From Sphingomonas flavalba (GTDB lineage: Bacteria; Pseudomonadota; Alphaproteobacteria; Sphingomonadales; Sphingomonadaceae), in the NCBI RefSeq assembly GCF_004796535.1, contig NZ_SPHY01000009.1, positions 88,947 to 152,946 on the forward strand: DNA of 64,000 bases, read 5' to 3'. A program made the position numbers and the translations under genes. The notes under the pieces are model-generated. The model did not search any database. It was not told the origin of the DNA and saw only the letters and a list, made by a program, of their open reading frames with translations. This document shows, in pieces, positions 51,375 through 59,560 of this stretch. Numbering within the stretch: the stretch's first letter is position 1; the number at the start of each line of letters is the position of its first letter.

Positions 51375-52138
51375 TCGGCGTCGGGCAGGGCAACGCGGTC
51401 GATCGCCGCGGCCAGTTGGGCCAGCCAGGTCGCCGGCCCATCCTCGATCGCGGTCGTCTTGGTCTCGATCAGCAGCCCGCCGCGCTCGATGCCCTTGTCG
51501 GCGATCGCGAACACCCGCTCGGGCAGCCGCCCCTCGACCAGCGGCAGGTCGTCAGGGTGCAGGCGCAGCAGCGCCGGCTCGGTGCTTTCGGCCAGCAGTT
51601 CAGCCGCCGCCGCCACCCGCTCGGCCAAAAGCCCGGGCGCGATGCCGATATCGCCGACCAGCCGGGTGACGAGGAACAAAACGGTCTGGCGCAGCCGGGC
51701 GGCCAGCTCCTCGCGGTCGAACGTCTCGATCCCGGCGATCGCGCGGGCCAGATTCTCGATCGCCGCGACCTGGTATTCCGACGATTGCTGCGCGGCCACC
51801 AGCCCGGCGGCATAGCCCTCCGCCCGCGCCGCAGCACGAACCGCATCCATCCCGGTCGACGGCTGCTCGGCCTCCGCCTCCGCTTCGGTCGGCGGCCGCG
51901 ACTGGCGCTCGCCCATCGGGTCGAACGGATCCCAGCCGGCGGTCGGGTTGCGACCGGGGTCGGCGGGGCTGAAATGCCGGGGCGACGGCGCCGGTGAAAA
52001 GTGCACCGGGCCGCCGTCGGCGCCGGGGCCGCCGGCGGCGAAGCCGGCACGCATCTGCGCCATGTAATCGCCCAGCGCGCCGGAATCGACGGTCCGCGCG
52101 CCCTCGCCCGGCAGGAATCCGCCGCGCGGATCAGACAT
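51371..52138 (-). CDS. fliH: Flagellar assembly protein FliH
   Basis: 255 residues. The N-terminal ~110 residues are low-complexity, Gly/Pro-rich and poorly conserved. The C-terminal part has the FliH/HrpE features: EGYAAGLVAAQQSSEYQVAAIENLARAIAGIETFDREEL and LVTRLVGDIGIAPGLLAERV, then LLRLHPDDLPLVEGRLPE. FliH is the regulator and peripheral stalk of FliI. The ATG at 52138 overlaps the fliG end by 8 bases; a GTG at 52156 is another possible start. Call supported by position between fliG and fliI. Confidence 0.87.
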   Translation of the reverse strand: MSDPRGGFLPGEGARTVDSGALGDYMAQMRAGFAAGGPGADGGPVHFSPAPSPRHFSPADPGRNPTAGWDPFDPMGERQSRPPTEAEAEAEQPSTGMDAVRAAARAEGYAAGLVAAQQSSEYQVAAIENLARAIAGIETFDREELAARLRQTVLFLVTRLVGDIGIAPGLLAERVAAAAELLAESTEPALLRLHPDDLPLVEGRLPERVFAIADKGIERGGLLIETKTTAIEDGPATWLAQLAAAIDRVALPDAE

Positions 52139-53150
52139 AGTCGTCGTCCCGTCCACCGAGCATCAGCGTCCCCTCCGCAGCCATCCGCCGCGCGATGCCG
52201 AGGATCGCCTTCTGCGCCTCCAGCACTTCGGACAGGCGCATCGGCCCGCGCGCTTCCATCTCGTCGCGGATGCCGTCGGCGGCGCGCGCCGACATGCAGC
52301 CGAGGAAACGCGCCCGCGCCTCCTCGTCGACGCCCTTCAGCGCGACGGTCAGGATATCCGCCTCTATGCTGCGCAGCAGCGCGCCCATATTCTTGTCGTC
52401 CAGCGCCAGCAGATGATCGAAGACGAACATTTCCTCCTCGATGCGCCGGGCGACTTCGCGGTCCATCTTGGCAAGGCGCGGCATCACCTTCTGCTCGGTG
52501 GCGCGCCGGGTGTTGTTCATGATCGCCGCCGCCTCGCGGGCACCGCCCAGCGCCACCGTCGCCGGCGCCTTGGCCTGGGCGATCCGCGTCGACAGCATCT
52601 CGCGCAGCATGTCGAGCGCGTCGGGCGAGACCGGGCCGAGCGTCGCGACGCGGTGGACCACGTCGGGCTGGATCGCCTCCGGCAGCAACTGCAGCACCTC
52701 GGCGGCGACCGCCGGGTCGAGGTTGGCGATCAGCACCGCCGCCAGTTGCGGGTGCTCGCCCTCGATCAACCGGGCGATCTCCGGCGCGTCGAGCCAGTCG
52801 AGCATGTCCATCGCCCGCGCCTCCTCGCGCGGCGTGATGCGGGCCAGCACATTGTCTGCCTTGTCGGGGCCGAGCGCGCGGGCCATCGTCCGCTCGATCT
52901 GCGGGCGCGGGTCGAAACCGATGGCGGTACGCTCGCGCGCCTTGCCGACGAAATCGTCGAGCACGACGGCAACCTGCGGTTCGGCGACGTCGGCGACGGC
53001 GAACATCGCCTTGCCCAGCATCCGCACCTCGTCCGGCTCCAGCTTCTGGAGGATGGCAGCCGCCTCCTCCTCGCCGACCAGCATCATCAGCACCGCGGCG
53101 CGCTCGACGCCGCTCAGCGACCGGCTCGCGTTCTGGACAGCGCCGTCCAT
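52131..53150 (-). CDS. fliG: Flagellar motor switch protein FliG
   Basis: 339 residues. FliG links the MS ring to the C-ring and carries the torque-generating charged helix. Visible motifs: LSGVERAAVLMMLVGEEEAAAILQKLEPDEV at the N-terminus, the EHPQ motif in LIEGEHPQLAAVLIANLDP near residue 130, and the C-terminal VFDHLLALDDKNMGALLRSIEADILTVALKGVDEEARARFLGCMSARA with the motor helix. I start at the ATG at 53150; a GTG at 53156 overlapping the fliF stop is possible. Confidence 0.95.
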   Translation of the reverse strand: MDGAVQNASRSLSGVERAAVLMMLVGEEEAAAILQKLEPDEVRMLGKAMFAVADVAEPQVAVVLDDFVGKARERTAIGFDPRPQIERTMARALGPDKADNVLARITPREEARAMDMLDWLDAPEIARLIEGEHPQLAAVLIANLDPAVAAEVLQLLPEAIQPDVVHRVATLGPVSPDALDMLREMLSTRIAQAKAPATVALGGAREAAAIMNNTRRATEQKVMPRLAKMDREVARRIEEEMFVFDHLLALDDKNMGALLRSIEADILTVALKGVDEEARARFLGCMSARAADGIRDEMEARGPMRLSEVLEAQKAILGIARRMAAEGTLMLGGRDDDYV

Positions 53151-53152
53151 CG

Positions 53153-54871
53153 TCACGCCCCCGCCTTGGCGTCGGCCTGGATCATGTCGCGCACCGCCAG
53201 CGCGGCGCGGGCCGGGTTGTCGCGGGTGAAATCGCGGACCAGATTGACCTTGTCGTCATAGCTGCGCGCGCTGTCGAGCATCTCGATGCTGACCGGCTCG
53301 CGGTTGATCCCGGCGATCGCCGGCGCGCCGTCGGCGGTGCGCGACACGGCGCCGGCATCTTTCTTCCTCAGCACCGCCTTGACCAGCGGGCGCACGCCGA
53401 ACAGCAGCACCAGCAGCGCGATGATCAGCGCGGTCAGGTTGCGCGCCAGCACCGGCACCCATCCGGCCTCATACCACGGCGCCGAATCCGCCTCGCCGGC
53501 CCCGCTCGCGAATTTGCGGCTGATGACGGTGATCTGGTCGTTGCGTGCCGCGTCGAAGCCGACGGCGGCGCGCACCAGGCTGGTGATCTGCTGGATCTCC
53601 TGGGCGCTGCGCGGCTTGCCGCCCTCTGCCTCGCGCAGCACGACGGCAACCGACAGGCGCCTGACCGTGCCCGGCATCGCGCGGGTGACGGACACTTCTT
53701 TGCCCAGTTCATAGGAGCGCGCATACTGGTCCGACTGTTTCAGATTGTCGGGCATCCGCGCCGCGCCGGCCGGCGCCGGGGCGTTCGCCGCCGGGGCGCC
53801 GGGGGTGCCTATGGCCGGCGGCTGCGGCGCCTTTTCGGCCGATTTGACCTCGCTCGCCGGCGGCGCGGTATTGGACAGCGCGCCGGGGATGCCCTGCGGC
53901 ACCGCCGGTTCGGACTGGTTGCCGGTCCAGTTGCCCTGCTCCGCGCGCAGCGCCCCGTCCTTGTCATAGGTTTCGCGCGTCGCCTGCGTCTCGTCCAGGT
54001 TCAGCTCGGCCTGCACCTCGGCGCTGAAATTGCCGGCGCCGACCAGCGGCGTCAGCAACTGGACCAGTTGCGTGCGGTACTTGCCCTCCACCCGGCGTTC
54101 CATGTCGATGCGCTGGTCGCCGGCGGTCGCGGCATCGCTGCCGCCGCCAGGCTTGCTCAGCAGCTGGCCGGTGCCGTCGACGATGGTCACTGCCTCCGGC
54201 TTCATCCCCGGTACCGAAGAAGCGACAAGGTTGACGATCGACCGCACCTGCGCATCGCCCAGCGTGCGCCCGGCGGTCAGCCGGACGATCACCGAAGCCG
54301 ACGGCGCCGCGTTGTCGCGGACGAACACGCTCGATTCCGGCATCGCCAGATGGACGCGGGCGTCGGTGACCGATTCGATCTCCTGGATCGACTTGGCCAG
54401 CTCCGTCTCGCGCGCCTGGCGCAGCCTTTCGCCCTCGACGGCGCGGCTGACCCCCATCGGCAACTGGTCGAGGATGGCGTAGCCGCCCGGCGCCGCCTTC
54501 GGCAAATCCTGCGACGCCAGCAGCATCCGCGCGCGGTAGTAATCGTCCTCGGCCACGGTCAGCGTGCCGGTCGCGGCATCGATCCGATTGGCGATACTGC
54601 CCTTGCTCAGCGCGTCGGACACCGCCGCCTTGTCGGCATCGGACAGGCCCGAAAACACCACCTTCTGCGGCGGCGTCGACAGCATCGCCCAGGCCAGCGC
54701 CGCGACGGCGGCGAGCAGCAGCGCGGTCACTGCCGGAATGCTCCTGCGGATCGCCGGCTGCGCCAGGAATTCCTGCGCCATCGCCATCGGGTTGCGGGTC
54801 GCCTTGCCCGGCAGCGCGGGCTCGGCGGCGGGCAGGATCTCGCCTGCCGGGGAAAGTGCGTTGGTCGCCAT
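53153..54871 (-). CDS. fliF: Flagellar MS-ring protein FliF
   Basis: 572 residues. Two membrane segments bracket the periplasmic part: IPAVTALLLAAVAALAWAML near residue 45 and LARNLTALIIALLVLLFGVRPLV near residue 475. Between them are the ring-building motifs (VFSGLSDADKAAVSDALSKGSI, MPESSVFVRDNAAPSASVIVRLTAGRTL) and a Pro/Ala-rich insertion. The C-terminal tail (SYDDKVNLVRDFTRDNPARAALAVRDMI) binds FliG. The gene follows fliE by three bases and overlaps the fliG start region. Confidence 0.96.
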   Translation of the reverse strand: MATNALSPAGEILPAAEPALPGKATRNPMAMAQEFLAQPAIRRSIPAVTALLLAAVAALAWAMLSTPPQKVVFSGLSDADKAAVSDALSKGSIANRIDAATGTLTVAEDDYYRARMLLASQDLPKAAPGGYAILDQLPMGVSRAVEGERLRQARETELAKSIQEIESVTDARVHLAMPESSVFVRDNAAPSASVIVRLTAGRTLGDAQVRSIVNLVASSVPGMKPEAVTIVDGTGQLLSKPGGGSDAATAGDQRIDMERRVEGKYRTQLVQLLTPLVGAGNFSAEVQAELNLDETQATRETYDKDGALRAEQGNWTGNQSEPAVPQGIPGALSNTAPPASEVKSAEKAPQPPAIGTPGAPAANAPAPAGAARMPDNLKQSDQYARSYELGKEVSVTRAMPGTVRRLSVAVVLREAEGGKPRSAQEIQQITSLVRAAVGFDAARNDQITVISRKFASGAGEADSAPWYEAGWVPVLARNLTALIIALLVLLFGVRPLVKAVLRKKDAGAVSRTADGAPAIAGINREPVSIEMLDSARSYDDKVNLVRDFTRDNPARAALAVRDMIQADAKAGA

Positions 54872-54874
54872 GGG

Positions 54875-55225
54875 TTAGACCGGCATACTCATGATGTCCT
54901 TGTAGGCGGACAGAAGCTTGTTCCTGACCTGAAGCGTCGCCTCGAAGCTGATCGACGCCTGCTGGCGGGCCAGCATCACCTTGGCGACGTCGACGGTGTC
55001 GCCGCGCTCATAGGCATCGGTAGCGGCGCGCGCCGCCGACTGCTGCTGGTTGACGGTCTTCAGCGCCGCTTCCAGCGTCGCGCCGAAGCTGCCCGGTGCC
55101 GTGCCGCCGCCGATCGGCGGCGCCGATCCCGACTGCCCGGCATTCTTCAGCGCCTCGTTGCGTTCCAGGATCTGGGCGCGCAGCGCCAGCACCCGGTCGG
55201 CGCCCATCGGTCCGGTCACGTTCAT
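54875..55225 (-). CDS. fliE: Flagellar hook-basal body complex protein FliE
   Basis: 116 residues from the ATG at 55225, which overlaps the flbD stop (ATGA) and has GGAG 9 bases upstream; an ATG two codons earlier is also possible. The C-terminal conserved part FGATLEAALKTVNQQQSAARAATDAYERGDTVDVAKVMLARQQASISFEATLQVRNKLLSAYKDIMSM is typical of FliE, which joins the MS ring to the rod. Its place before fliF is standard. Confidence 0.94.
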   Translation of the reverse strand: MNVTGPMGADRVLALRAQILERNEALKNAGQSGSAPPIGGGTAPGSFGATLEAALKTVNQQQSAARAATDAYERGDTVDVAKVMLARQQASISFEATLQVRNKLLSAYKDIMSMPV

Positions 55226-56502
55226 GCCCATACACTCCGGCTCGGCGCGGCGATCGCGCCGCCTTCATCGCGGATCTTGGCCAGACGGTAGCGCAAGGTG
55301 CGCTCGGAAATGCCCAGCCGCTTCGCCGTCTCGGTCCGGCTGCCGCCGCATTGCGCCAGCGTCTCGCGGATCGCCTGGTATTCGCTGAGCTTGACGATAT
55401 TGCCCAGCGTCGGCTCGGCCAGCGCCGGGGCCGGTGCGGCCGCCGGGGCGACGGCGCGGGGCGTCGCGTCGAAGATGATGTGCTCCGCGTCGATCCGATC
55501 GCCCGGCGCCATCAGCAGCGCGCGCTGGATCACGTTCTCCAGTTCGCGGACGTTGCCGGGCCAGTCATGGGCGAGCAGCACGTCGAGCGCGGCCAGCGTC
55601 GGCCACGGGATCGTCGGCCGCCCGGCGGCATGGCGCAGGATCATCGTCGCGACCAGCGCGGCTACGTCCTGTCGCCGATCGGCGAGCGGGGTGGTGGTCA
55701 GCGGGAACACGCTCAGCCGGTAATAAAGGTCGGCGCGGAACCGGCCACCGGCCACTTCCCCGCCGAGATCGCGGTTGGCGCAGGCGATGACACGCACGTC
55801 GACCGGTTCGGGCGTCGTCGCGCCCAGCGGCACGACTTCGCGCTCCTGCAACGCGCGCAACAGCTTGGCCTGCAAGGACAGCGGCATCTCCGCCACTTCG
55901 TCGAGCAGCAGCGTGCCGCCGTTCGCGGCGCGGAAAAAACCCTGCGCCGCCCCGGCCGCGCCGGTGAACGCCCCCCTGGTGTGGCCGAACAGCAGCGCTT
56001 CCAGCATCGTCTCGGGCAACGCCGCGCAGTTGACGGCGACGAACGGGCCGTCGCGCCGCTCGGATGTCGCATGGATATGACGGGCGAGCACTTCCTTGCC
56101 GGTTCCGGTCGGGCCGTTGATCAGCACGGTGATATCGCTGGCGGCGACCCGCTCGGCCAATGCGTAAAGCGCCAGGCTGTGGGGGTCGGCGGCGGTCGGC
56201 GCATCCGGCCCGCGCAGCAGCGCGGCGGCAAAGGCGTGGCCGAACACCATGTCGTCACGGCCGTAGGACAGGCGCGCCGGGGCGCCGTCGGCGGCGGGGA
56301 TCACCAGCCGCTCATCGCCCTCGCCCAGCACCAGCGTGTTGCTCGGCGCCGGCAGCCCCTCGCCTTCGGTGACCATGAACGCGTCGCCCGCACGGGGCCG
56401 GGCGCTGTCATGGGCGCGCACATCGAAACCCAGCCCGCGCATCCACGACATCAACAGCGGGTTGGCCCGAGCACATGTCTCGCTCGGATAGATGGCACGC
56501 AT
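55222..56502 (-). CDS. flbD: FlbD-type sigma-54 flagellar transcription activator
   Basis: 426 residues. The first ~85 residues are a weakly conserved receiver-like region in which I cannot identify a phosphoacceptor Asp. The AAA+ domain has Walker A GPTGTGKE at 130-137, GAFTGA at 177-182 for sigma-54 contact, and LLLDEVAEMPL. A Fis-type HTH ends the protein (RTETAKRLGISERTLRYRLAKI). In Caulobacter, FlbD activates middle and late flagellar operons from sigma-54 promoters and works without phosphorylation of the usual kind. It heads the long minus-strand flagellar operon and overlaps fliE. The ATG at 56502 has GGGGGG upstream. Confidence 0.9.
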   Translation of the reverse strand: MRAIYPSETCARANPLLMSWMRGLGFDVRAHDSARPRAGDAFMVTEGEGLPAPSNTLVLGEGDERLVIPAADGAPARLSYGRDDMVFGHAFAAALLRGPDAPTAADPHSLALYALAERVAASDITVLINGPTGTGKEVLARHIHATSERRDGPFVAVNCAALPETMLEALLFGHTRGAFTGAAGAAQGFFRAANGGTLLLDEVAEMPLSLQAKLLRALQEREVVPLGATTPEPVDVRVIACANRDLGGEVAGGRFRADLYYRLSVFPLTTTPLADRRQDVAALVATMILRHAAGRPTIPWPTLAALDVLLAHDWPGNVRELENVIQRALLMAPGDRIDAEHIIFDATPRAVAPAAAPAPALAEPTLGNIVKLSEYQAIRETLAQCGGSRTETAKRLGISERTLRYRLAKIRDEGGAIAAPSRSVWA

Positions 56503-56671
56503 TTGCGGATCCCCCCAGAAATTCGGACCGTGATCTTGGGACCCGCTATCGGCGCAGATTGGTAAACGCAGAGTTAAGCTAAACGCCGATCCCATAAATT
56601 TCGCTCGCGCGCGACGTGCGGGAATCTCTGTCTGGCCGCGGGGCGTTGCGGCTCCGGCACGAAAATTCCGC

Positions 56672-56698
56672 TTAAGCCCCGCTGCGCGCGGCCGTTCT
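56672..56698 (+). promoter_or_regulatory. Sigma-28 (FliA) promoter candidate for flagellin
   Basis: TTAAGCCC-N11-GCCGTTCT. The -10 element shares its first seven bases with the flgM promoter (GCCGTTCA), and the N11 spacing is the same; the -35 element is weaker. The predicted start near 56705 leaves a leader of about 70 bases before the ATG. A near-consensus sigma-54 sequence (GGCACG-N4-TTCC at 56656-56669) overlaps upstream, so dual control is possible. Confidence 0.55.
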
Positions 56699-56776
56699 GT
56701 GCTTCGGCGGCTCCCGCTTCGCTCCGGGATTGGGGGAGAAGGAGCGCGGCCGGGACGAACTTTGGAGATCAGGACC

Positions 56777-57598
56777 ATGACTGTCATTTCGACGAACACC
56801 GCGGCGCTCCGTGCCCAGAACGGTTCGCGCGTCGCCCAGGACCAGTTGACCACCGCGATGGAGCGGCTGTCGACGGGCAAGCGCATCAACAGCGCGAAGG
56901 ACGACGCCGCCGGCCTCGCCATCGCCACCTCGATGACCTCGCAGATCCGCGGCATGAGCCAGGCGATCCGCAACGCCAACGACGGCATCTCGCTCGCCCA
57001 GACGGCCGAAGGCTCGCTGGACGAGGTGACCAACATGCTGCAGCGCATCCGCGAGCTGGCGGTTCAGTCGGCTTCGGGCACCTACAGCGCGGCCGACCGC
57101 ACCAACCTGCAGGCCGAAGTCACCGAGTTGACCTCGCAGATCGCCGACGTGCTGAAGGCCGAGTTCAACGGCGTCGGCCTGTTCAGCACCACCGCCGGCA
57201 CCGACAAGACGCTCGCCATCCAGACCGGTTCGGAAAGCGGTGACACCGTCACGCTGACGATCAAGGCGATCGACGGCACCAAGATCGCCGCCGCTGCGCT
57301 CGACGTGACCGACGTCACCAAGGCCGGCACGACCCTGGACAACGTCGACGACGCACTGGCGTCGGTCGCGACGACCCGCGCCAGCCTCGGCGCCGGGCAG
57401 AGCCGCCTGTCGTCGGTGGTCAACAACCTGACCAGCAACGTCAATAACCTGTCGGACGCGCGCAGCCGCATCCAGGACACGGACTTCTCCGCCGAGACGA
57501 CCAACCTCGCCAAGGCGCAGATCCTGTCGCAGGCGTCGACCGCGATGCTCGCCCAGGCGAACCAGAGCCAGTCGAACGTGCTGACCCTGCTGCGCTAA
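56777..57598 (+). CDS. fliC: Flagellin
   Basis: 273 residues, a short flagellin. The conserved N-terminal D0/D1 region is present ([51 protein letters not shown]) and the C-terminal D0 region ([40 protein letters not shown]). The central variable domain is small, as in Caulobacter and sphingomonads. It is exported through the flagellar channel with FliS as chaperone. It is the only gene on the plus strand in this part of the flagellar region and has its own promoter and a strong terminator, so it is monocistronic. Confidence 0.97.
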   Translation: MTVISTNTAALRAQNGSRVAQDQLTTAMERLSTGKRINSAKDDAAGLAIATSMTSQIRGMSQAIRNANDGISLAQTAEGSLDEVTNMLQRIRELAVQSASGTYSAADRTNLQAEVTELTSQIADVLKAEFNGVGLFSTTAGTDKTLAIQTGSESGDTVTLTIKAIDGTKIAAAALDVTDVTKAGTTLDNVDDALASVATTRASLGAGQSRLSSVVNNLTSNVNNLSDARSRIQDTDFSAETTNLAKAQILSQASTAMLAQANQSQSNVLTLLR

Positions 57599-57639
57599 TT
57601 TCGTTTTCGTAGCGTATCGTAGCGTAAGCGCACATCAGG

Positions 57640-57671
57640 CCCCCGGACGCCGCCCGCGTCCGGGGGTCTTT
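57640..57671 (+). terminator. Strong intrinsic terminator of the flagellin gene
   Basis: Perfect 11-base stem CCCCCGGACGC / GCGTCCGGGGG (57640-57650 and 57656-57666) with a 5-base loop, followed by TCTTT. It lies 42 bases after the flagellin stop and 14 bases before the 3' end of the convergent kinase gene. On the minus strand no T run follows, so it mainly ends the flagellin transcript. Confidence 0.85.
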
Positions 57672-57684
57672 CCATGCGCCCCCT

Positions 57685-58722
57685 TCACCGGCTGAGGTCG
57701 GCCAGCCGCACCCGGCAGCGCCATTCGACGCCGCGCCTGTCGAACCGCAGATCGACCTCGGCATTCAGCGACCGCGCAACCATCCGCTCGATCACCTTGC
57801 GGCCGAAGCCGGAGCGGCTCGGCGCCGCCACCGGCGGCCCGTCGCGCTCCGTCCAGCGGATGATCGCCACCGGGTCCGGCCCGTCCTCCAGCTCGCAATC
57901 GATCGCGAGCCTGCCGTCGGCGGACGTCAGCGCCCCGTATTTGCAGGCGTTGGTCGCCAGTTCATGCAGCGCCATGCCCAGCACGCGCGTCGCGTTGCGC
58001 CCCAGCACCGGCGACTGCCCGGCATAGCCGACGCGCGGGTCAGCCGGCTCGACAAAGGCGCGCAGTTGCTGCCGCGCCAGGTCGTGGAGCGAACTGATAT
58101 GCCCGGCATTGCCCAGCATCAGGTCCTGGGACACGGCAAGGCCGCGGATGCGCTGCTCCAGCTCCTGCTGGAACGCGGGCACGGTGCGGGCGCTGCCGCC
58201 GATCTGGTTGATCACGCTCAGCACCACGGCGAACAGGTTCTTCGACCGGTGGGCCAGCTCGCCGATCAGGAAGTTCATCCGCTCTTCGGCGATCTTGAAC
58301 GCACCGATGTCGGCGACGATCGAGATCATCTCGAACGGCCGGCCCTGCGCGTCCCGTTCCAGAGTCGCGGTCAGGTCGGCCCACAATATCTCGCCGTTCG
58401 CCTTGATGTAGCGTTTCTCGAAGCGATAGCTGTCCAGCTCCCCGCTCATCACCTTGCCCAGATAATCCTCGTTCTTGCCGAGGTCGTCGGGATGGGTGAT
58501 GTCCTGGAACCGGCTGCCGAGCAGGGCCTCGCGCGAATAGCCGATCATGTCGCACAGCCGCTGGTTCACGTCGACGAACGCACCGTCCAGGCTGACGCGG
58601 GCAAGGCCGACGCCGGCGAACTTGAATGTGGTCTGGTAATGTGCGGGGGTACCGGCCGATCCGCTTGCCGCGCTGGCCTCCGTACGTAACCCCGCTGACG
58701 AATCCGGCCCCGGTGATACCAT
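57685..58722 (-). CDS. PAS-HWE family sensor histidine kinase
   Basis: 345 residues from the ATG at 58722 (GGGGGG upstream; an ATG 13 codons earlier is possible). One PAS domain at about residues 35-145 (FAGVGLARVSLDGAFVDVNQRLCDMIGYSREALLG, ending with a PAC motif) is followed by an HWE-type kinase core: phosphoacceptor in ELAHRSKNLFAVVLSVINQ, HELATNACKYGALT, and WTERDGPPV with the W-x-E signature of the family. No membrane helix is evident, so it is cytoplasmic. Such kinases often act in light, redox or general stress signalling; a partner regulator is not adjacent. It is convergent with flagellin and divides it from fliA. Confidence 0.9.
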   Translation of the reverse strand: MVSPGPDSSAGLRTEASAASGSAGTPAHYQTTFKFAGVGLARVSLDGAFVDVNQRLCDMIGYSREALLGSRFQDITHPDDLGKNEDYLGKVMSGELDSYRFEKRYIKANGEILWADLTATLERDAQGRPFEMISIVADIGAFKIAEERMNFLIGELAHRSKNLFAVVLSVINQIGGSARTVPAFQQELEQRIRGLAVSQDLMLGNAGHISSLHDLARQQLRAFVEPADPRVGYAGQSPVLGRNATRVLGMALHELATNACKYGALTSADGRLAIDCELEDGPDPVAIIRWTERDGPPVAAPSRSGFGRKVIERMVARSLNAEVDLRFDRRGVEWRCRVRLADLSR

Positions 58723-58808
58723 GCGCAACCCCCCAGAGGGGTTTAGGGCTAACACGCGCATTGCCGGATGAACAGCCGTCGTCGCGGCCCCCGCCGGCCC
58801 CCAGAGCG

Positions 58809-59546
58809 CTATTCGATCCGTGCCTTCAACGCCTTGCGCAGTTTGTCATGCGCCGCCTTCTTGATCTGGCAGACCCGCGCCGCGCCGACGCCAAGCACCG
58901 CGCCGATTTCCTCCAGGTTCAGTTCCTCGACGTAATAGAGCTGGATCACCTGCGCCTCGCGCTGTGCCAGCCCCTCGATCGCGGCGACCAGCGCCCGGCG
59001 CAGATCCTCGCTCTCCAGCAACTCGAACGGGTTCGGCTCGTCGCTCATGAACCAGGGATTGTCGTCGGTATAGACGCCGTCGATCGGCTCGAACCGCACC
59101 GGCTGGGCATTGCTGTAGTCCAGCCGCAACCGCTCGGTCGTCACGCCCAGCGCGGCGGCCAGCTCCTCGTCGGTCGCCGGCCGGCCCAGCCGCTGGTGCA
59201 GCGTCGCCTCCGTCTCGGCCAGCGCCCGCCGCCGGCGCATCGCGCCACGGGTCAGCGTCGCCTGCCGGCGCAATTCGTCGATCATCGCGCCGCGCAGCCG
59301 CATCGCCAGATACTGGGCAAAGCTCACCTGCCCGCGGTCCTCGAAGGTCGCCGCCGCCTCGACCAGCGCGACCAGCCCGATCTGGATCAGGTCCTCGATC
59401 TCGACCGCGCTCGATACGCTGCCGTGGATGTGCCAGGCGATCCGCCGGACCAGCGGCATATGGTCGCGGACCAGCTGGGCATGGGCGACGGCCGGCTGCG
59501 GGCCGGAACGGGTGTAGATCTGGGCGGCGGACAGGGGTGCGTTCAT
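58809..59546 (-). CDS. fliA: Flagellar RNA polymerase sigma factor FliA (sigma-28)
   Basis: 245 residues. Region 2 (LVRDHMPLVRRIAWHIHGSVSSAVEIEDLIQIGLVALVEAAATFEDRGQVSFAQYLAMRLRGAMIDELRR), region 3 and the region 4 HTH (LAQREAQVIQLYYVEELNLEEIGAVLGVGAARVCQIKKAAHDKLR) are all seen. FliA directs late flagellar genes, and its antagonist FlgM is encoded 3.4 kb to the right. Sigma-28 promoter candidates occur in this window before flgM, fliD and the flagellin gene. The ATG at 59546 follows flhA by 14 bases. Confidence 0.96.
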   Translation of the reverse strand: MNAPLSAAQIYTRSGPQPAVAHAQLVRDHMPLVRRIAWHIHGSVSSAVEIEDLIQIGLVALVEAAATFEDRGQVSFAQYLAMRLRGAMIDELRRQATLTRGAMRRRRALAETEATLHQRLGRPATDEELAAALGVTTERLRLDYSNAQPVRFEPIDGVYTDDNPWFMSDEPNPFELLESEDLRRALVAAIEGLAQREAQVIQLYYVEELNLEEIGAVLGVGAARVCQIKKAAHDKLRKALKARIE

Positions 59547-59560
59547 CTCTGCTCTTGCTC

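Noticed and set aside
56546..56553. GCCGATAG on the minus strand as a sigma-28 -10 element for flbD
   Set aside because: The -10 matches 7 of 8, but the octamer at N11 (TCTGCGTT) matches the -35 at only 3 of 8 positions.
56562..56590. TAAA...GCCGAT on the plus strand as a sigma-28 promoter for flagellin
   Set aside because: The spacing from TAAA to GCCGAT is 18 instead of 15; the site at 56672-56698 has the right spacing.
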